Positions 1 to 4,895 of a DNA stretch of 64,000 bases are shown here, in pieces. Every line of letters begins with the position of its first letter. Position 1 is the first letter of the stretch. The notes below the pieces were generated by a model. That model did no database searches, had not been told where the DNA came from, and saw only the letters and a list, made by a program, of their open reading frames with translations. The DNA lies in the IMG/VR virus record IMGVR_UViG_3300044213_000170, positions 81,401-145,400 of that record; one strand, given 5' to 3'. The translations under genes and the position numbers were made by a program. The DNA comes from a virus.

Positions 1-75
1 TGGCAGGGGGTTAGGGAATCGAACCCTATCACCTACGGTCAAAGCGTAGTATCTGCTCCAATCGATTTACCCCCA
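1..75 (-). tRNA. tRNA-Gln (anticodon TTG)
   Basis: Read on the minus strand this is a full cloverleaf with an encoded CCA end, a T-loop of the TTCGATT type, and a CTACG/CGTAG anticodon stem holding the loop CTTTGAC, so the anticodon is TTG. The 1-72 pair is U-U, comparable to the weak first pair of bacterial tRNA-Gln. It lies at the left edge of the window. Confidence 0.9.
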
Positions 76-88
76 ACTGATCTGAAGT

Positions 89-123
89 GTTGCTTATTCT
101 ATACAATGTACAATATAAGCAAC
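89..123. repeat. Inverted repeat between tRNA-Gln and tRNA-Trp
   Basis: GTTGCTTAT (89-97) and ATAAGCAAC (115-123) are perfect 9-bp inverted arms around a 17-nt AT-rich centre. It sits between two co-oriented tRNA genes and could be a processing hairpin in their common transcript. No U-tract follows, so it is not an obvious terminator. Confidence 0.5.
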
Positions 124-159
124 AGTTTGTTGGTCTCGCATAATGCGAATTATAAAACT

Positions 160-236
160 TGGCGACCCCGGATGGATTTGAACCACCGACATTTGGTTTT
201 GGAGACCAACGTTCTGCCAGACTGAACTACGGAGCC
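160..236 (-). tRNA. tRNA-Trp (anticodon CCA)
   Basis: Minus-strand cloverleaf with encoded CCA, T-loop TTCAAAT, and anticodon stem TTGGT/ACCAA around loop CTCCAAA, giving anticodon CCA. Confidence 0.92.
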
Positions 237-243
237 ATTAAAT

Positions 244-334
244 TGGCGGAGGGCTAGAGAGTCGAACTCTAAAGGCGCTATTAACGCTCGGCGGTTTTCA
301 AGACCGTTACCGTCACCAATCGGCTTGGCCCTCC
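244..334 (-). tRNA. tRNA-Ser (anticodon TGA)
   Basis: A 91-nt class II tRNA with a long variable arm, acceptor GGAGGGC/GCCCTCC, discriminator G and encoded CCA, all typical of serine tRNAs. The anticodon loop CTTGAAA gives anticodon TGA. Confidence 0.92.
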
Positions 335-460
335 ATTTTGTGATTGTCGTTACGGGGTTTACCGTACCTGAAACTAGTCCCACCGCTTGCCAATCTTACT
401 GAATGGACCTATAGACTTATGTGGCGCTTCCGTGCATTCTCATTACACTATGACAAAACT
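335..460. other. Spacer in the tRNA array
   Basis: About 126 nt between tRNA-Ser and the next tRNA-like element. I find no canonical cloverleaf, promoter of consensus quality or credible reading frame here. It could hold a small structured RNA, but nothing specific can be supported. Confidence 0.4.
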
Positions 461-538
461 TGGCGCAGACCAAAGGACTCGAACCTTTGCGGGAATCTAG
501 AATGCGGAGGACATGCCCCCTACCCCTCCATTATCTGC
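461..538 (-). tRNA. tRNA-like element, non-canonical anticodon arm
   Basis: The acceptor (GCAGAT/GTCTGC), an encoded CCA end and a perfect T-arm (AAAGG, TTCGAGT, CCTTT) are clear on the minus strand. The D-arm cannot be drawn normally. The best anticodon hairpin (GCATG/CATTC, loop TCCTCCG) lacks U33, and the variable region is about 11 nt. It may be a decaying tRNA, an atypical phage tRNA or one needing unusual folding. I do not assign an amino acid. Confidence 0.5.
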
Positions 539-545
539 ATTAACT

Positions 546-621
546 TGGTGCCGTCGCCATGAATCGAACACGGGACCTTCTCATTACAAGTGAGTTGCTC
601 TACCAACTGAGCTACAACGGC
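546..621 (-). tRNA. tRNA-Thr (anticodon TGT)
   Basis: Canonical minus-strand cloverleaf with acceptor GCCGTTG/CGACGGC, discriminator A and encoded CCA. The anticodon loop CTTGTAA within a CTCA/TGAG stem gives anticodon TGT. Confidence 0.93.
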
Positions 622-630
622 TTTAATAAA

Positions 631-709
631 TGGCGCACCGTACGAGATTCGAACTCGTGATCTCCGCCGTGACAGGGCGGCGCCTTAGGCCAGACTGAGC
701 TAACGGTGC
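631..709 (-). tRNA. tRNA-Asp (anticodon GTC)
   Basis: Minus-strand cloverleaf with acceptor GCACCGT, discriminator G, encoded CCA and anticodon stem CCGCC/GGCGG holding loop CTGTCAC, so the anticodon is GTC. Confidence 0.94.
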
Positions 710-714
710 AAATT

Positions 715-790
715 TGGCGCTCGGTAGGGGAATCGAACCCCTCTTCCCGCCGTGAAAGGGCGGTGTCCTAGACCGATAGACGAACCGAGC
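715..790 (-). tRNA. tRNA-Glu (anticodon TTC)
   Basis: Minus-strand cloverleaf with acceptor GCTCGGT/ACCGAGC, encoded CCA and anticodon stem CCGCC/GGCGG around CTTTCAC, giving TTC. It is only 5 nt from tRNA-Asp and shares its anticodon-stem sequence. Confidence 0.94.
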
Positions 791-798
791 ATAATATC

Positions 799-869
799 TT
801 GAGACGGTGGAATCAAACCACTCTAGTCAGCATCTTCTCTGTGAAGATGCCCGTAATCATACTCCTCAA
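799..869 (-). tRNA. tRNA-like element without CCA or normal D-arm
   Basis: On the minus strand TTGAGGA pairs with GTCTCAA as an acceptor-like stem with one mismatch and one wobble, and a GTGG/CCAC stem carries a T-loop-like TTTGATT. The central hairpin is an 8-bp stem (GCATCTTC/GAAGATGC) with a 5-nt loop, not a normal anticodon arm. The D-region is only about 12 nt and CCA is not encoded. It directly follows the large stem-loop at 873-939 in the direction of transcription. Confidence 0.4.
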
Positions 870-872
870 AAT

Positions 873-939
873 ACTATATGTAAGTACACTACTCATCGGC
901 TGTGCCATTTGACTGTTCGGCAATGTACTTGCATATAGT
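873..939 (-). ncRNA. Large stem-loop (16-bp arms), putative structured RNA
   Basis: The arms 873-888 and 924-939 are complementary over 16 positions with one wobble, enclosing a 35-nt loop. A consensus sigma-70 promoter at 1023-1051 points into it, so it should be strongly transcribed leftward together with the tRNA-like element at 799-869. There is no reading frame of note. It may be a processing signal or a small RNA. Confidence 0.5.
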
Positions 940-1022
940 TTAGGGCTGTGGTCACTTTCGACTTAACATTTAACTAAGGCTTTCTTTATGCATTTATATC
1001 CTTAGCACCCTTCTTAAACATT

Positions 1023-1051
1023 ATTATAAAAGAAAATACTTTTATTGTCAA
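1023..1051 (-). promoter_or_regulatory. Consensus sigma-70 promoter upstream of the stem-loop RNA
   Basis: The minus strand carries TTGACA (1051-1046), a 17-nt spacer and TATAAT (1028-1023). Transcription would start near 1016 and run into the stem-loop and tRNA-like region. Confidence 0.8.
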
Positions 1052-1059
1052 CTATGTAG

Positions 1060-1140
1060 TGGATGCGGTTGGAGTCGAACTTACTCATCCGAAGAAACTG
1101 GGTTACAGCCAGCCACACCTCTCCAACTGTGTCGCACTTC
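1060..1140 (-). tRNA. tRNA-Tyr (anticodon GTA), first of two, weak acceptor
   Basis: A class II cloverleaf with anticodon stem CTGG/CCAG around CTGTAAC (anticodon GTA) and a variable arm containing TTCTTCGGATGA. The CCA is present, but the acceptor stem pairs poorly at its end. It closely resembles the tRNA-Tyr just to its right, so it looks like a diverging duplicate. Confidence 0.75.
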
Positions 1141-1148
1141 CATTAATT

Positions 1149-1234
1149 TGGTGGGTAAGGATGGATTCGAACCAACTCATCCGAAGGAAAGAGATTTACA
1201 GTCTCCCGCGCCTCTCCAACTGCGCCGCTTACCC
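1149..1234 (-). tRNA. tRNA-Tyr (anticodon GTA), second copy
   Basis: A class II tRNA with a perfect acceptor GGGTAAG/CTTACCC, discriminator A, encoded CCA and anticodon stem GGAGA/TCTCT around CTGTAAA, giving GTA. It has its own promoter at 1244-1272. Confidence 0.94.
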
Positions 1235-1243
1235 ATAGTACAT

Positions 1244-1272
1244 ATTATATCGAAAAAAATAATTTTCGTCAA
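1244..1272 (-). promoter_or_regulatory. Sigma-70 promoter for the tRNA-Tyr pair
   Basis: The minus strand has TTGACG (1272-1267), a 17-nt spacer and TATAAT (1249-1244), ending 10 nt before the tRNA 5' end. The -35 region abuts the U-tract of the tRNA-Ala terminator. Confidence 0.75.
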
Positions 1273-1273
1273 C

Positions 1274-1311
1274 TAAAAAAAAAATAGCCGTAAACTTGTT
1301 AAGGCTATTTT
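1274..1311 (-). terminator. Rho-independent terminator after tRNA-Ala
   Basis: AAAATAGCC (1281-1289) and GGCTATTTT (1303-1311) form a 9-bp hairpin. On the minus strand it is followed by a run of T, directly downstream of tRNA-Ala. Confidence 0.8.
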
Positions 1312-1314
1312 GTT

Positions 1315-1389
1315 TGGTGGAGGATAGCGGGGTCGAACCGCTGACTGAAGCTTGCAAAGCTACCGTGTTCCCAACTATACCAATCCCCC
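1315..1389 (-). tRNA. tRNA-Ala (anticodon TGC)
   Basis: Minus-strand cloverleaf with acceptor GGGGGAT/ATCCTCC, discriminator A and encoded CCA. The anticodon loop TTTGCAA gives TGC; the anticodon stem GTAGC/GCTTC has one T-T mismatch. Confidence 0.88.
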
Positions 1390-1400
1390 CGATAACTTAT

Positions 1401-1574
1401 TTATTCTTCTTTGCCACGCTTGGTGGACTTTGCCAACCGATTATTAGTTTCAATCATCTTAGTATACATTTTGAAATACTCGCGACGATCGGTATTGTTT
1501 AAAATCCTTGCAGCACGGCGCTTAACCGCTTTAGGCATTTTTATTGCTTTAATGTCATATCCTCTACAGGTCAT
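1401..1574 (-). CDS. Small basic protein in the tRNA array
   Basis: A 57-residue reading frame from an ATG, very rich in Lys and Arg (for example KAVKRRAARI near the middle and KSTKRGKEE at the end), with composition typical of a real nucleic-acid-associated phage protein. The frame stays open upstream to about 1682 without a standard start codon, and the translated extension (acidic, with SDKPEDTELQ) also looks protein-like. The true start may therefore be a rare codon, or the N-terminus may have been lost by mutation. The upstream context GAAAG is only a weak ribosome-binding site. No family recognised. Confidence 0.55.
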   Translation of the reverse strand: MTCRGYDIKAIKMPKAVKRRAARILNNTDRREYFKMYTKMIETNNRLAKSTKRGKEE

Positions 1575-1730
1575 TTTATTTCTTTCAAAAATAATTAATT
1601 GTAGTTCAGTGTCCTCAGGTTTATCACTGATGTTTAGACGTTCAGAGCCGGACTTCCTAACGTCGAGTTCTTCCAGGACTTGTTACTCGGGCTACTAAGC
1701 CAGGTGCTCCTTTTCAGCTACCGCCCAAAA
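1575..1730. other. Interval upstream of the small basic ORF
   Basis: Contains the startless in-frame extension of the small basic ORF (to about 1682) and then about 50 nt with no recognisable gene. No clear cloverleaf or consensus promoter was found. Confidence 0.4.
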
Positions 1731-1819
1731 TGGACAGTGGGGAGTTGAACCCCCTCCTGCTTTACACTAGTTCAACGTTCGAACATCTTACTAATGTGCT
1801 TTTCACTTGCTAACACTAC
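1731..1819 (-). tRNA. tRNA-like element, about 89 nt
   Basis: The 3' part has a GGGG-TTCAACT-CCCC T-arm and ends in TCCA; GTAGTG at the 5' end can pair with CACTGT using two wobbles. The anticodon region has a GTTC/GAAC hairpin with loop GAACGTT that lacks U33, so no identity can be given. Size fits a class II tRNA, but the fold is not convincing. Confidence 0.35.
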
Positions 1820-1824
1820 AAACT

Positions 1825-1900
1825 TGGTCTCCGTAGAAGGATTTGAACCTTCACCGCATGGTCCCAAACCATGAACGCTACCGGGTTACGCTATACGGAG
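1825..1900 (-). tRNA. tRNA-Pro (anticodon TGG)
   Basis: Minus-strand cloverleaf with acceptor CTCCGTA/TACGGAG, encoded CCA, anticodon stem CATGG/CCATG and loop TTTGGGA, giving TGG. The 3' end of the HNH reading frame (stop at 1886-1888) lies inside this tRNA's 5' end. Confidence 0.93.
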
Positions 1901-2331
1901 TTTATACTTTTCAACATAATCGTCTATAATGGGCTGAACCTCATTAACATAACGACTATGAACATAACTATGATGTGTAGGACATAAAGGAACTAAATTC
2001 GCAGGTTCATTGTTATCATGGTTGTGATCGTGATGATGCACTGCTACAATTTTATCTTCCTCACACACTACACACTTTTTATCGTGGTGTAAGAAGCAAA
2101 TGGATTGATACTTTTCGCCCTTCCAATTACCGTTACTTTCACCACTTCTAAAATGCTTGTTTGAACAACTTCTACTGCAAGTACCTTTAGAGTTCTTGAA
2201 GTCCTTAATAGGGGTCGAACATACTATACATTCTTTTATATTAACAGGATTTAGATAACAATTATCCTCGTGCCGTTTAATATTTTGTGGTTCGTTTCTT
2301 TACCGCAGTATTGACAATTAATATGTTTCAT
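1886..2331 (-). pseudogene. Frameshifted HNH endonuclease
   Basis: The reading frame starts at ATG 2331-2329 with a CxxC zinc pair (NCQYCGKE) and is interrupted by a one-base shift in the AAAGAAAC tract around 2291-2303. It continues in the next frame as NIKRHEDNCYLNP, a second pair of zinc-type cysteines, then an HNH core (CVVCEEDK, AVHHHDHNHDN, NLVPLCPTHH). Joined, it would give about 148 residues, the usual size of a free-standing phage HNH nuclease. Its C-terminus runs into tRNA-Pro. The intact part (from an ATG near 2068) keeps the core. A sequencing error cannot be excluded. Confidence 0.7.
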
Positions 2332-2400
2332 ACATTTATTTATCATTTAGCGCACAGAATGAGATATTCTCAAACAGACTGCTCTACACTCCGAAATCTC

Positions 2401-2476
2401 TGGTAGGACGTGACGGTCTCGAACCGCCGACATTCACGGTGTAAACGTGACGCTCTACCAACTGAGCTAACGTCCT
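2401..2476 (-). tRNA. tRNA-Val (anticodon TAC)
   Basis: Minus-strand cloverleaf with acceptor AGGACGT, discriminator A, encoded CCA, anticodon stem TCACG/CGTGA and loop TTTACAC, giving TAC. Confidence 0.94.
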
Positions 2477-2495
2477 ATATCTTTTACTTATGTTT

Positions 2496-2524
2496 ATTAT
2501 ACAGACACAAATAATAAATGTCAA
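2496..2524 (-). promoter_or_regulatory. Consensus sigma-70 promoter for tRNA-Val
   Basis: The minus strand carries TTGACA (2524-2519), a 17-nt spacer and TATAAT (2501-2496), 19 nt before the tRNA 5' end. Confidence 0.8.
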
Positions 2525-2629
2525 ATAATTTTTGCAATTTCCGGTGCAAAAACTGCACTTGCAAATGCTATATAAAATAATAATATCAACATACTCTAAT
2601 CCTCTAGACTATAGTATATTTAATATGTA

Positions 2630-2703
2630 TGGAGCGGAATATCAGAATCGAACTGATGACGTCTGCTTGGAAGGCAGTGGTTTTACCATTAAACTAATCC
2701 CGC
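2630..2703 (-). tRNA. tRNA-Gly (anticodon TCC)
   Basis: Minus-strand cloverleaf with acceptor GCGGGAT/ATTCCGC, discriminator T, encoded CCA and a CTGC/GCAG anticodon stem around CTTCCAA, giving TCC. Confidence 0.93.
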
Positions 2704-2713
2704 ATTTTATTCT

Positions 2714-2790
2714 TGGTGCCTTGACCTGGATTCGAACCAGGGACCTACGCCTTATCAAGACGGTGCTACTACCAGCTGAGCTATCAAGGC
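2714..2790 (-). tRNA. tRNA-Ile (anticodon GAT)
   Basis: Minus-strand cloverleaf with acceptor GCCTTGA/TCAAGGC, discriminator A and encoded CCA. The anticodon loop TTGATAA gives GAT. Confidence 0.9.
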
Positions 2791-2795
2791 CAATT

Positions 2796-2880
2796 TGGTG
2801 CCCCCCAAGAGACTCGAACTCTCACGCCTTGCGGCGCTGGAACCTAAATCCAGTGCGTCTACCAATTTCGCCAAAGGGGC
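2796..2880 (-). tRNA. tRNA-Leu (anticodon TAG)
   Basis: An 85-nt class II tRNA with acceptor GCCCCTT/GGGGGGC, discriminator A, encoded CCA, anticodon stem CTGGA/TCCAG and loop TTTAGGT, giving TAG. Confidence 0.93.
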
Positions 2881-2889
2881 AATGATGTT

Positions 2890-2966
2890 TGGCTCCTCGA
2901 CGTGGGCTCGAACCACGGACATCTTGATTAACAGTCAAGCGCAACTACCAACTGTGCTATCGAGGA
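2890..2966 (-). tRNA. tRNA-Asn (anticodon GTT)
   Basis: Minus-strand cloverleaf with acceptor TCCTCGA/TCGAGGA, discriminator G, encoded CCA, anticodon stem CTTGA/TCAAG and loop CTGTTAA, giving GTT. Confidence 0.94.
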
Positions 2967-2985
2967 ATAAAATTCAACAGTATAT

Positions 2986-3015
2986 ATTATATATGCGATA
3001 TAAATTTGCTGTCAA
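2986..3015 (-). promoter_or_regulatory. Consensus sigma-70 promoter for tRNA-Asn and the tRNAs beyond it
   Basis: The minus strand carries TTGACA (3015-3010), an 18-nt spacer and TATAAT (2991-2986), 20 nt before tRNA-Asn. It probably drives the Asn-Leu-Ile-Gly group as one transcript. Confidence 0.78.
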
Positions 3016-3021
3016 GTATTT

Positions 3022-3109
3022 TAGAACACACTAGTGATTCGACCTAGTAAATGGGCCCGCCACAATAGTTTATCGTTCTATCGGCCGAGTTATTCGTCTA
3101 ATGTGCTCT
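3022..3109 (-). tRNA. tRNA-like element without CCA
   Basis: AGAGCAC (minus, 3109-3103) pairs with GTGTTCT (3029-3023) over 7 bp, and a T-arm-like ACTAG/CTAGT stem carries GTCGAATCA. The central CGATAG/CTATTG hairpin has a 9-nt loop instead of 7, and CCA is not encoded. I cannot assign an identity. Confidence 0.4.
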
Positions 3110-3116
3110 AAAATAC

Positions 3117-3154
3117 CTTCTTATTAAGAAGATATGTTAGGGTTGTACCCTAAC
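3117..3154. repeat. Two adjacent small hairpins
   Basis: CTTCTTATTAAGAAG (3117-3131) and GTTAGGGT/ACCCTAAC (3136-3143 with 3147-3154) are perfect inverted repeats side by side, lying upstream of the tRNA-like element in the minus direction. Their role is unknown. Confidence 0.5.
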
Positions 3155-3296
3155 CAGTTATCTGTACTTTGCTGTTATCGCCAGCATTTCATCCAACTGT
3201 CCGCCCATTTGTCACATTTTATATGGCGTTGTGTGCTGGCTCGCGTTGCCTTATCACGCCGAAAATTAACAATAGTCAATTTTCTTTTTACATAAA

Positions 3297-3326
3297 CAAA
3301 AACCCCAGGGTGTTTAATCCTGGGGT
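3297..3326 (-). terminator. Rho-independent terminator
   Basis: ACCCCAGG (3302-3309) and CCTGGGGT (3319-3326) form an 8-bp GC-rich hairpin, followed on the minus strand by TTTTTGTTT. It closes the short transcript that starts at the promoter at 3506-3534. Confidence 0.85.
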
Positions 3327-3351
3327 CCTTAGAGTGGTTGTAGTGTTGTTT

Positions 3352-3495
3352 TTACGCTACAATGTCCCCCTGGACCCCGATCTTAATCTCCGGTGTACGA
3401 TCATTATGATTTCCAGTAACCATACACCAAGAGGCAGACATCGCCTGTCTCTGTTTGGCATAAAAGTTTACTGATGATGATAAAATCGTGTTCAT
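3352..3495 (-). CDS. 47-residue hypothetical protein or small RNA
   Basis: A 47-residue frame with ordinary protein composition (VNFYAKQRQAMSASW, NHNDRTPEIKIG, ending GDIVA). It is bracketed by a perfect sigma-70 promoter (3506-3534) and a strong terminator (3302-3326), so a monocistronic RNA of about 200 nt is expected. The -10 box ends only 10 nt before the ATG, leaving no room for a Shine-Dalgarno site. The transcript would be nearly leaderless if translated, or it is a small RNA. No family recognised. Confidence 0.5.
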   Translation of the reverse strand: MNTILSSSVNFYAKQRQAMSASWCMVTGNHNDRTPEIKIGVQGDIVA

Positions 3496-3505
3496 GATGT
3501 TTTGT

Positions 3506-3534
3506 ATTATATGTTATTTATACTTTGTTGTCAA
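3506..3534 (-). promoter_or_regulatory. Consensus sigma-70 promoter of the short transcript
   Basis: The minus strand carries TTGACA (3534-3529), a 17-nt spacer and TATAAT (3511-3506). Confidence 0.82.
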
Positions 3535-3575
3535 GAAGTTTTGATTATGTTGTAAAAATACAACAAATTAAAATT

Positions 3576-3660
3576 TGGTGCGCCTAGCCGGAATCGAACC
3601 AGCATGACCGAAGTCGGGAGATTTTAAGTCTCCTGTGTCTACCTATTTCACCATAGGCGC
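3576..3660 (-). tRNA. tRNA-Leu (anticodon TAA)
   Basis: An 85-nt class II tRNA with acceptor GCGCCTA/TAGGCGC, discriminator A, encoded CCA, anticodon stem GGAGA/TCTCC and loop CTTAAAA, giving TAA. Confidence 0.94.
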
Positions 3661-3680
3661 ATTTGTTTTGCAATAACTCT

Positions 3681-3709
3681 ATTGTAGCAATATTTCTATT
3701 TATTGTCAA
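3681..3709 (-). promoter_or_regulatory. Sigma-70 promoter for tRNA-Leu(TAA)
   Basis: The minus strand carries TTGACA (3709-3704), a 17-nt spacer and TACAAT (3686-3681). Confidence 0.78.
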
Positions 3710-3729
3710 CAATATTTTGTTGTTATTTT

Positions 3730-3821
3730 TGGTACCAGCGGAGGGGATCGAACCCTCTCAAGAACGCTAATCTGGCGCTAAAAGTCTTATAAGGACTCTC
3801 TGACTTCCAAGTCTCGCTGGT
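3730..3821 (-). tRNA. Class II-type tRNA with TAT anticodon
   Basis: A 92-nt element with acceptor ACCAGCG/CGCTGGT, discriminator A and encoded CCA. The anticodon arm is canonical (GAGTC/GACTT, loop CTTATAA with U33), giving TAT, which would read AUA. The T-arm GAGGG/CCCTC is good. Unlike bacterial isoleucine tRNAs it has a long variable arm (AGCGC/GCGTT stem), and its D-arm is short (GACT-TGGA-AGTC) and lacks U8. Long arms normally mark Leu, Ser or Tyr tRNAs, so the charged amino acid is uncertain. Confidence 0.7.
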
Positions 3822-3826
3822 AAAAC

Positions 3827-3903
<77 letters not shown>

Positions 3904-3912
3904 GATTTTTCT

Positions 3913-3941
3913 ATTATATGTTATTCTGCATTTATTGTCAA
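3913..3941 (-). promoter_or_regulatory. Consensus sigma-70 promoter for the tRNA CAT/TAT pair
   Basis: The minus strand carries TTGACA (3941-3936), a 17-nt spacer and TATAAT (3918-3913), ending 10 nt before the tRNA. It overlaps the 3' end of the methyltransferase gene. Confidence 0.82.
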
Positions 3942-4859
3942 TGACAAATTATTTATTGCATCTATCTGCTGAAATCGTAAATCCATCTTAGTAAACATAG
4001 AAGTATCTTGTTCGATTAAAATGCATCGACGATTTTTGTTAGATGCAGCAATACCAGTGCTTCCACTGCCCGCAAAAGTATCCAACACCATATCACCAGG
4101 TTTGGATAACAATTCAATAAAGTACTCTAACACTTCAGTAGGCTTTTGTGTGGGATGAATTTTATCTTTGCCCAATCCGCCGCTATAGGTAATTGTGTTA
4201 GGAATAACACATTCGATCAATCCGTTTGATCTTTTGCGATCAGCCAACATCTTTTTACTATCAGCTAATGCCTTAGCAAACGCCTTGTCGATTGGTATAC
4301 CTTGAGAGATATATTTGTATACGATACTGCTGACTTTGTCTGCCGCCGCATAACGCTCAACCATAGATCCTTCAGTCGCATCTGCATTAAATGTTCTAGA
4401 GCCCTTGGGTTTAATGCCGAACAAAACGTATTCACAGCCACTTACTGGATTTACTCGACGATTGAATGGGACTGCTGCAGGTTTTTTCCAAGTCCATACA
4501 CGCTTAGACTCAAACCCAGCGTCGTTCATTGCGGTAATGAGATAACTTAAATATCTATCACTGATAAAAATTGCAAAACTTCCGCCCTTACGAAGTTTTG
4601 TAAACCACATCCTTGCCCAATCATTTAACTGTTGTTGGAATTCTTCATGACCAACATCGTCCCAGTCGTTATCAAATTCTTCACTGAAATTTTGATTATG
4701 GATTGTTGTTTTATTTTTGCCGGTTTCCTTGTCGAGCCAAATTGGATTTGCACCGTTTTTACTGATATTGTAAGGCGGATCTGTCAACAACAAATCAATC
4801 GAAGAATCGGGTATTTGATGTGCAATTGTCAAACAATCGCCGTTTAATCTAGTAATCAT
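3921..4859 (-). CDS. DNA methyltransferase (DPPY type, beta class)
   Basis: Transfers a methyl group from S-adenosylmethionine to an exocyclic amino group of DNA, most likely adenine N6. The catalytic motif TDPPYNIS lies near residue 27 and the SAM-binding motif DTFAGSGSTGIAA near residue 270, the order of beta-class enzymes; HPTQKP precedes it. I chose the ATG at 4859 (312 aa) because the longer frame would start with TTG inside the -35 box of a perfect promoter. The mRNA from that promoter would be almost leaderless. It lies directly after the 495-residue protein with an endonuclease-like motif. The role could be protection from host restriction, or partner to a nuclease; the target sequence cannot be predicted. 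Confidence 0.9.
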   Translation of the reverse strand: MITRLNGDCLTIAHQIPDSSIDLLLTDPPYNISKNGANPIWLDKETGKNKTTIHNQNFSEEFDNDWDDVGHEEFQQQLNDWARMWFTKLRKGGSFAIFISDRYLSYLITAMNDAGFESKRVWTWKKPAAVPFNRRVNPVSGCEYVLFGIKPKGSRTFNADATEGSMVERYAAADKVSSIVYKYISQGIPIDKAFAKALADSKKMLADRKRSNGLIECVIPNTITYSGGLGKDKIHPTQKPTEVLEYFIELLSKPGDMVLDTFAGSGSTGIAASNKNRRCILIEQDTSMFTKMDLRFQQIDAINNLSLTINAE

Positions 4860-4866
4860 AAATGTG

Positions 4867-4895
4867 ATTATACAATAATTTGGATTTATTGTCAA
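4867..4895 (-). promoter_or_regulatory. Perfect sigma-70 promoter of the methyltransferase
   Basis: The minus strand carries TTGACA (4895-4890), a 17-nt spacer and TATAAT (4872-4867). It overlaps the stop codon of the upstream gene, and only 7 nt separate the -10 box from the ATG at 4859. Confidence 0.85.

Noticed and set aside
150-562. Short frames crossing tRNA genes
   Set aside because: Their coordinates coincide with tRNA structures on the minus strand and the translations have no protein character.
799-1016. A tmRNA in the stem-loop/tRNA-like region
   Set aside because: No alanine-like acceptor with G-U pair, no tag-peptide frame with a stop in the right place, and no encoded CCA.
3730-3821. 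Possible suppressor or leucine tRNA by variable arm alone
   Set aside because: The anticodon loop CTTATAA is clearly TAT, so it is kept as an unusual AUA-type tRNA with uncertain charging rather than called Leu.
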